Positions 18,080-22,758 of a stretch of DNA of 22,758 nt are shown piece after piece. The DNA is from Basidiobolus meristosporus CBS 931.73. Taxonomy: Eukaryota; Basidiobolomycota; Basidiobolomycetes; Basidiobolales; Basidiobolaceae. Position numbers and translations under genes: made by a program. The stretch spans positions 1 to 22,758 of the forward strand of contig MCFE01000971.1 of the NCBI GenBank assembly GCA_002104905.1, in the 5' to 3' direction. Position 1 is the stretch's first letter, and every line of letters begins with the position of its first letter. Under the pieces are notes generated by a model, which saw only the letters and a list, made by a program, of their open reading frames with translations, was not told the origin of the DNA and ran no database searches.

Positions 18080-18242
18080 AAATTATCCAATACCAACCAC
18101 TTGTGCACTGTTGAAGTATGCTTTGGTAGAGTGTTGAGGTGATTGTGGCAACGCAATCTCTCGATCTGCCAGGGTTTTTACCAATACTAAACAAACAAAC
18201 GTCTTATCAATCTGACTGAACTTCATTTTACAAATGAAAATA
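18078..18242 (+). other. Internal transcribed spacer 1 (ITS1)
   Basis: This is the sequence between the 18S 3' end and the 5.8S start, about 165 bases. The boundaries are set by the flanking rRNA homology. Confidence 0.85.
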
Positions 18243-18398
18243 CAACTTTTAACAATGGATCTCTTGGCTCTTGCATCAATGAAGAACGCAGCGAATTGCG
18301 AAAAGTAATGTGAATTGCAGAATTCCGTGAATCATTGAATCTTTGAACGCACATTGCGCTCTCTGGTATTCCGGAGAGCATGCCTGTTTGAGTATCAG
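18243..18398 (+). rRNA. 5.8S rRNA (complete)
   Basis: It contains the standard conserved blocks GGATCTCTTGGCTCTTGCAT, GATGAAGAACGCAGC-type (here AATGAAGAACGCAGC), TGTGAATTGCAGAATTC, TGAATCATTGAATCTTTGAA and the GCCTGTTTGAGTATCA end. Its length, about 156 bases, is normal. The TTGCATCAATGAAGAA and CTCTCTGGTATTCCGGAGAG wording resembles non-Dikarya fungi, but I cannot assign a genus. Confidence 0.93.
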
Positions 18399-18650
18399 TT
18401 AACTATTCTCAAGCTACACTCTTTTAAAAGCGTGCAGCATGGAATTGAGTTATCCCGGTACGAGTGCTTCGGCACTGCAACTGGGAGACTTGAAACTGAT
18501 ATCGCGGGAGCAGTGGTCATTAAGGATCAGCTCTTTGTAGGTGTACTAGTTGGAGGCGTCGCAAGACGTTTTCATTCTTAACACCATTACGCAAAGTTCG
18601 GATCTGACGACTGCAACCAACGAACGCAGGAACGCGCTTAGGGGAGGGAA
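18399..18650 (+). other. ITS2, cut before the 28S gene
   Basis: A more GC-rich spacer follows 5.8S. The start of 28S (the ACCCGCTGAACTTAAGCATA segment) never appears. Composition changes to AT-rich LINE sequence at about 18650. The last bases before the change contain TTAGGGGAGGG (18638-18648). The exact junction with the LINE could lie anywhere in about 18635-18670. Confidence 0.75.
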
Positions 18651-18669
18651 AGTCACCAAGTTGGTGAAA

Positions 18670-18710
18670 TCTTTATTTGGGTTAAGAACTAATCTAAGTA
18701 CAAATAAAGA
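18670..18710 (-). other. 3' UTR hairpin and poly(A) signal of the LINE
   Basis: TCTTTATTTG (18670-18679) and CAAATAAAGA (18701-18710) form a perfect 10-bp stem with a 21-base loop in the LINE's 3' UTR. Each arm includes AATAAA on one strand, and the minus-strand AATAAA at 18672-18677 could end the transcript. A second palindrome TCACCAA-G-TTGGTGA lies at 18653-18667. In several LINEs a 3' stem-loop is what the reverse transcriptase recognises; that role here is inferred. Confidence 0.5.
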
Positions 18711-18725
18711 AGCCAATTAAGAGGT

Positions 18726-21575
18726 CTAGAACCTCTCTAATAAGTAATCTAATTTATGTTTTGTTTCATCTCTAATGTTTGTTTCAATAAAGTAAAGCTC
18801 ATCAGGGGTAAATATAAAATTCAGGGGTTTTGGGGGAAGTACAAATTGTAGATGTTTCTGATCAATATAATCCAAGACTGGAACCCAGCCTGGGATTAGG
18901 TGTAGTAGGAAAGGTGTGTGGACTTGTAAGTAGCTCTGCCACATAGATCTTAGATGGTCCTGAGCCAGTAGTCTTGGTTTCTCAGCTTTTTGAAGTTTTG
19001 AAGCAAGCTCTGTTACTACAGCAGAGCCAACCAGGGTGTGCCAGCAAGAAGATTTCAGGGAGGAGTTAGATTGAAGCCATAGTTTGATGGAGGGGTTATG
19101 TGATTTCTGAAGTTTGACTAGGAAGGAAGCCCGGAGATAGATCATTCGGATTTGGTATGGGTAGAACCCAAAGGCTCCATTAGTTGCATGGATATAGGGA
19201 GATACTGGAAGATAAGGTACCAAGGATCTGATACACTGATGGAGAAATTTATCCAGGCGGTGAAGTTCTCTGGAGGTTAGGGGTATAATGTGGAGACCAA
19301 ATTCAAGTACTGGCAGCACATACTGCTTCAGAAGTATAGGGATCTTTTGAATTGGAGTGTCTGGAGTGACTACTACCAGAAGCTTTTTGAGAGCCTGTTG
19401 GGCAAGACGGATCCTATTATTCAGGTGGAGCTTTGAGTCAATCCCATGTTGACAAAACGGCAGACCTAGATATATTGCAGTTTGTTGTGGCAGAATGCTA
19501 GTGTTCTGTATAGTTGTAGTGCATCCAATTGGGACTGTCTTGGAAATTGAGAGTGAGAGGTTGTTGGCAGCCAAGTACTTCTCAATGATGGCAGTGTCTG
19601 CTATGGGATTAGGAGTAGCAATCTTGATATCATCCGCATAGAGAGTTAGTAGTGGATAGGGAGAGTCTGGTGAGGGGCCTTTTGGAAATAAAGGAAAGTC
19701 ATGTAGGAATATCACAAATAGTAAGGGACCTAGTACAGATCCTTGGACTACTCCATTTGGAACCTCATAAGTCTCTGATGTGCAACTTGGATGCAAAATT
19801 TTGGCTGAGTTCTCACAAAATAGAGAACGTACAAGAAGGGTCATTGGTAGTGTGGTAACTGCTAATAGCTTTCTCCAAAGCAGAGCTCTGTCCACAGAGT
19901 CAAAGGCTTTAGTAATGTCAAACAGAATGGTTGGCAATGAGAATTGAAGTGAATGATCATGGCTTAGCACTACAGCCATATCCAAGGAGAGTTTGGGCAA
20001 GAAGCCAAACTGAGAAGGATGGAATGGATATAGTTGAGATTGCAAGGATCTTGCTATCATAAGCTCAAAGATTTTCCGGCAGGTTGGTAGGAGTGAAACT
20101 GGCCGGTAAGAACCTGGGAGTGAGTGTTTCCCCTTCCCTTTGTATAAGGGTATTACATTTGCCTGTGACCAGGCCTTTGGGGTAGTCAATTGTTGGGCAC
20201 AGATAGAGTAGAATGGGAGAAGTAAGTGACTCATTTTGGAGTAGCACACCCGGAGTAGATCGTAGGTAATCAAGTCATGTCCAGGTGCAGTATTTGCAGG
20301 AAGCTTCTTTAAAATTTTCTCCAGAAGCTTTGCTGAAACCACAATTGGAGATGTTGGACTGGTGGATATGTTACCAGTATGGTAGAAAGGAGGAGTGGGA
20401 TGCATGGTTGAATCAAAGAATATAGGGGCCAGTTTGTCTGGTGATGGTATACTCCTTGCTTGGGGTCTCATGGCTTTGTATACTCTTGATATGGACCTTG
20501 TGGTGGCATTCATATTTACTAAGGGCAAGGTATCCATGATATGAGCCCATAATCTAGTATGCTCAGTGATCTGTAGTGACTTGGAGTAGGAGATTGCGCT
20601 TTCCAGGAGGTTCTGTGTTTTTGGGTTAGGGAAACATAGGTAGCTGGAATTTAAGGCAGAAATGATGGATTTCCATTTAAGTTGGTTTGCAGATGGCTTT
20701 TGGTAGGACTTGGTGGGCAGGGCCAGACAGCCAGTGATTATGATGAAATGCTGGTAAAATAGCCATAATGCATTTATATCATCACAAATCCATGCAGGTA
20801 AGCTGGGAAATGCATATTCTGTAAGCAAGGATAGGTAGTTGGCAAAGTCCTGTGTCTGTGATACTGAAGCTTTGGCTGGCAGGATTGTAAACGGCTGAAG
20901 AAGGGTGCCAATTGGTAGGGTTTTTCTGGCAGAAATGATAATATGTATTGGCTTGTGATCAGATTTCTCTAGTGAACCACAGCTGATATCCTCTGGAATG
21001 CTTGTAACCTGGTGGATGTACTGTAAGGCAGCTGGAGTAGCTGTTACCCAGTCAACACAACGTTGAGCTTGCTGAGTGTTTACAGTGACCAGATGATTTT
21101 GTCGGAGGAACTTTTTAAAGTGCTCCTCTCGGGTTCTAAGTCTGGATGAAATAGTGGTGATATTTTCAGGGTGGGGGATATTTATATCTCCCACTACCAT
21201 ACAAGGGATTGATGAGCTGTTGATGAATTCTGATGTGGCCAAGAAAATTGCCAGTGTTATGGAGTTAGACAGAGATGGAGGGAGATAGATAATAATGGCT
21301 ACTATAGTTGGAAGTGTTAGAGCATAGCAGTAATACTCATAGATGATGGATACATTTGCTGAGGGTGCAAGCTTAGAAGATGAAAGAGCAACAAGTGCCA
21401 TTGAGTGAGCTGGAAATTTTGGGTGAGCAGATGAATATGCATTCAGTCTAGAGGGAAGTTTTGGCAACTTAACATCAATTAGTAGGAGCAAGGAATATTC
21501 CTTTTTCAGTAAGTTTTCTAATTCAGCTACAGTTGGAGTGATGGAGTTGCAATTGAGTAAGAGTATGTTCTGTAG
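18726..21575 (-). CDS. LINE ORF2: APE-type endonuclease and reverse transcriptase (949 aa)
   Basis: Numbering starts at the codon after the TGA. The endonuclease motifs are N8/N10 (LLLNCNSI), GDIN with D130 and N132, CVDW, and SDH with D206 and H207. The usual Glu of the ETK motif is Asp 34 (LLLIDVKLP). The reverse transcriptase has the PGHDLITYDLL, YKGKGK, SYRPVSLLPTCRKIFE, QFGFLPKLS, FDITKAFDSVD, GVVQGSVLGPLLF and YADD (646-649) motifs. The C-terminal part has no zinc knuckle or RNase H that I can see. The enzyme nicks target DNA and copies the element's RNA onto it. No ATG precedes residue 59 in this frame, so the endonuclease front can only be made by entry from ORF1 through the in-frame TGA, or from a non-ATG start. 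The frame is complete to a TAG at 18726-18728. Confidence 0.92.
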   Translation of the reverse strand, partial: LQNILLLNCNSITPTVAELENLLKKEYSLLLLIDVKLPKLPSRLNAYSSAHPKFPAHSMALVALSSSKLAPSANVSIIYEYYCYALTLPTIVAIIIYLPPSLSNSITLAIFLATSEFINSSSIPCMVVGDINIPHPENITTISSRLRTREEHFKKFLRQNHLVTVNTQQAQRCVDWVTATPAALQYIHQVTSIPEDISCGSLEKSDHKPIHIIISARKTLPIGTLLQPFTILPAKASVSQTQDFANYLSLLTEYAFPSLPAWICDDINALWLFYQHFIIITGCLALPTKSYQKPSANQLKWKSIISALNSSYLCFPNPKTQNLLESAISYSKSLQITEHTRLWAHIMDTLPLVNMNATTRSISRVYKAMRPQARSIPSPDKLAPIFFDSTMHPTPPFYHTGNISTSPTSPIVVSAKLLEKILKKLPANTAPGHDLITYDLLRVCYSKMSHLLLPFYSICAQQLTTPKAWSQANVIPLYKGKGKHSLPGSYRPVSLLPTCRKIFELMIARSLQSQLYPFHPSQFGFLPKLSLDMAVVLSHDHSLQFSLPTILFDITKAFDSVDRALLWRKLLAVTTLPMTLLVRSLFCENSAKILHPSCTSETYEVPNGVVQGSVLGPLLFVIFLHDFPLFPKGPSPDSPYPLLTLYADDIKIATPNPIADTAIIEKYLAANNLSLSISKTVPIGCTTTIQNTSILPQQTAIYLGLPFCQHGIDSKLHLNNRIRLAQQALKKLLVVVTPDTPIQKIPILLKQYVLPVLEFGLHIIPLTSRELHRLDKFLHQCIRSLVPYLPVSPYIHATNGAFGFYPYQIRMIYLRASFLVKLQKSHNPSIKLWLQSNSSLKSSCWHTLVGSAVVTELASKLQKAEKPRLLAQDHLRSMWQSYLQVHTPFLLHLIPGWVPVLDYIDQKHLQFVLPPKPLNFIFTPDELYFIETNIRDETKHKLDYLLERF

Positions 21576-21578
21576 TCA
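21573..21578 (-). promoter_or_regulatory. Candidate UGA-CUA stop-codon readthrough site between ORF1 and ORF2
   Basis: ORF1 ends in TGA (21576-21578) and ORF2 continues in the same frame with CTA CAG AAC. UGA followed by CUA is the best-known leaky stop context in animals and fungi. The absence of any ORF2 start codon supports its use here. Confidence 0.6.
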
Positions 21579-22373
21579 GGCAGACTCTGAGGTTGCCTGT
21601 TCCTGCTGAAACTCTTGCACTGCCCTTTGTAAATTTCCAGAATTATTCCACAACTCTTCAAATGGAGCTTGCGTAATGTCTTTCAGGATTCTAATTGCTT
21701 CCTCTTTCAAGAAGTAGGCCACATCATAGGTTGGAGCCTGTTTCTTAATGGCAGCAAAGAAAGCCATAATTGCCATGTGAGCTGGCGGCTTGTTGAATAT
21801 TCCTGGCTCAGTGTCCATTGACTCTGGTGGAATGATTGTGAATTTGGTAGGCACCCAGTTTAGATTTTTTGCCAGATACTTAGTCAATGCAGTGGAGAAG
21901 TTTCTGTCTACAATCATTTCTAGGATCTTTCCTCTTCTCCAAGCTAGGTTAACAATTTTTGAAGTGTCAATATTTAGAGAGCGGAATGTATGTCTGATGT
22001 TTGATATAGTAGTCCATGGAACATTGGCAAAGTATAGCAAGGACCAATTCTGGAGCTGAGGTAAGTTTGCTGGAGGCTTATAGGTAGACTTCCTGGCAGG
22101 TTGTGTGGTAGGCTTTAGTGTTTCCAAGGTAGCAAGTTGTGGTTGAGACTTTTTGGAATTACGTATGACTTTGGAAAGAATTCTGCCAGCAACTGTGTCA
22201 GGAATGTTAGTACTCATTGATGGTGCAGGGCCTGGCTCCTGGTACTGCTTTTGTAGAATACTTGAGTATGTCTCTTTTTGTTTTCCTTTATCCAATGTGC
22301 TATGCCTTGGAATGGGATTTTGGGGAATAGAGACTTCAGGTATCAACTCTGGGGTCTGGTGATTGTCCAACAT
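21576..22373 (-). CDS. LINE ORF1 protein, RNA-binding type (265 aa from first ATG; N-terminus probably truncated)
   Basis: The middle (about residues 105-190) starts LQNWSLLYFANVPWTTISNI and continues SKIVNLAWRRGKILEMIV. This resembles the RRM-like domain of fungal LINE ORF1 proteins, which bind the element's RNA. The front is Pro/Gln/Lys-rich and the end is helical (YFLKEEAIRILKDIT). No CCHC knuckle is seen. The frame stays open upstream of the ATG at 22373 for about 60 codons, encoding a coiled-coil-like DELKQRVQILEEKLEAQ and a CSTC pair, and closes only at a TAA inside the telomere tract (22554-22556). The ATG at 22373 is therefore probably internal, and the original N-terminus was lost where the telomere was added. 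Confidence 0.8.
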   Translation of the reverse strand: MLDNHQTPELIPEVSIPQNPIPRHSTLDKGKQKETYSSILQKQYQEPGPAPSMSTNIPDTVAGRILSKVIRNSKKSQPQLATLETLKPTTQPARKSTYKPPANLPQLQNWSLLYFANVPWTTISNIRHTFRSLNIDTSKIVNLAWRRGKILEMIVDRNFSTALTKYLAKNLNWVPTKFTIIPPESMDTEPGIFNKPPAHMAIMAFFAAIKKQAPTYDVAYFLKEEAIRILKDITQAPFEELWNNSGNLQRAVQEFQQEQATSESA

Positions 22374-22531
22374 TGTTGCTTGAGCTTCCAGCTTTTCCTC
22401 TAAGATTTGAACTCTCTGCTTAAGCTCATCATTTGACGCTATAAGTGTTGCATTGTTTGGAGCCAGGTCAGGTGTTGAGTTATGAAGGCAGGTTGAGCAG
22501 CGTTCTAACTCCTTTGTTTGGTCATCCAGGC

Positions 22532-22758
22532 TTAGGGTAGGGTTAGGGTTAGGTTAGGGTTAGGGTTAGGGTTAGGGTTAGGGTTAGGGTTAGGGTTAGG
22601 GTTAGGGTTAGGGTTAGGGTTAGGGTTAGGGTTAGGGTTAGGGTTAGGGTTAGGGTTAGGGTTAGGGTTAGGGTTAGGGTTAGGGTTAGGTTAGGGTTAG
22701 GGTTAGGGTTAGGGTTAGGGTTAGGGTTAGGGTTAGGGTTAGGGTTAGGGTTAGGGTT
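22532..22758 (+). repeat. Telomere, (TTAGGG)n at the chromosome's right end
   Basis: There are 38 head-to-tail repeats in 227 bases. All are TTAGGG except TAGGG at 22538, TTAGG at 22549 and TTAGG at 22686. The G-rich strand runs 5' to 3' toward the window's end, as expected for a right telomere. Two of the three variants lie within the first four repeats, as is usual at the proximal edge. Confidence 0.98.

Larger units (their letters stand above)
18650..22531 (-). mobile_element. LINE (non-LTR retrotransposon), 5' end abutting the telomere
   Basis: Two open frames lie on the minus strand: an RNA-binding-type ORF1, then an endonuclease plus reverse transcriptase ORF2, with a short 3' UTR of about 75 bases. 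There are no LTRs and no visible poly(A) tail. The element's 3' end faces the chromosome interior and its 5' end runs directly into TTAGGG repeats at 22532. The ORF1 frame is still open at that junction, so the 5' end looks truncated. Both frames are free of internal stops over 1200 codons, apart from the single TGA between them, so the copy is young. The clade cannot be assigned by eye. Confidence 0.93.

Noticed and set aside
17750-18650. R1/R2-type LINE insertion in 28S
   Set aside because: No 28S sequence is present and the junction lies in ITS2, so the known 28S target sites are not involved.
22532-22758. Interstitial telomere tract
   Set aside because: It runs to the last base in the correct orientation for a chromosome end, with nothing beyond it.

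Overview
The window is the right-hand end of a eukaryotic chromosome and most likely comes from a filamentous fungus outside the best-known Dikarya. It ends in 38 near-perfect TTAGGG repeats. It carries a fungal-type 18S 3' end, ITS1, 5.8S and ITS2, a Ty1/copia retrotransposon and a LINE. Promoters are TATA-type and genes end in AATAAA signals. No tRNA gene, CRISPR array or bacterial-style operon was seen. The exact lineage cannot be resolved by eye.

Layout. (1) 1-708, minus: an open-ended coding frame for an unrecognised protein. (2) About 1060-10990: four decaying copies of a roughly 3.2 kb tandem unit. Each unit originally held two plus-strand genes for small secreted proteins, called here subfamily II then subfamily I, followed by a long spacer. 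Three genes are intact (1709-2158, 6474-6893, 7358-7807). Four are broken (about 1060-1349, 4507-4758, 9720-10126, 10594-10797). The proteins combine a signal peptide, an acidic middle of about 80 residues and a constant 49-residue Gly/Tyr/Arg/Trp tail ending in Cys-Asp-Trp-Gly-Cys. Each spacer also holds an antisense relic that looks like a third secreted-protein gene. (3) 11309-11660: a diverged solo LTR. (4) 11901-16587: a complete, young copia element of the same LTR family, with near-identical LTRs, a target-site duplication and an intact Gag-Pol. (5) 17750 to about 18650: an rDNA fragment cut off inside 18S on the left and before 28S on the right. (6) About 18650-22531, minus: a LINE whose ORF1 and ORF2 share one frame separated by a single UGA-CUA. 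Its 5' end runs straight into the telomere. (7) 22532-22758: the telomere.

The proximal region looks like a contingency-type subtelomeric family of secreted peptides that expands and decays by tandem duplication, deletion and probably gene conversion. The distal region records chromosome-end events: an rDNA break, LINE attachment with its 3' end facing inward, and telomere addition. The most interesting candidates are the acidic-pro/cationic-tail peptide family and the LINE's apparent stop-codon readthrough.
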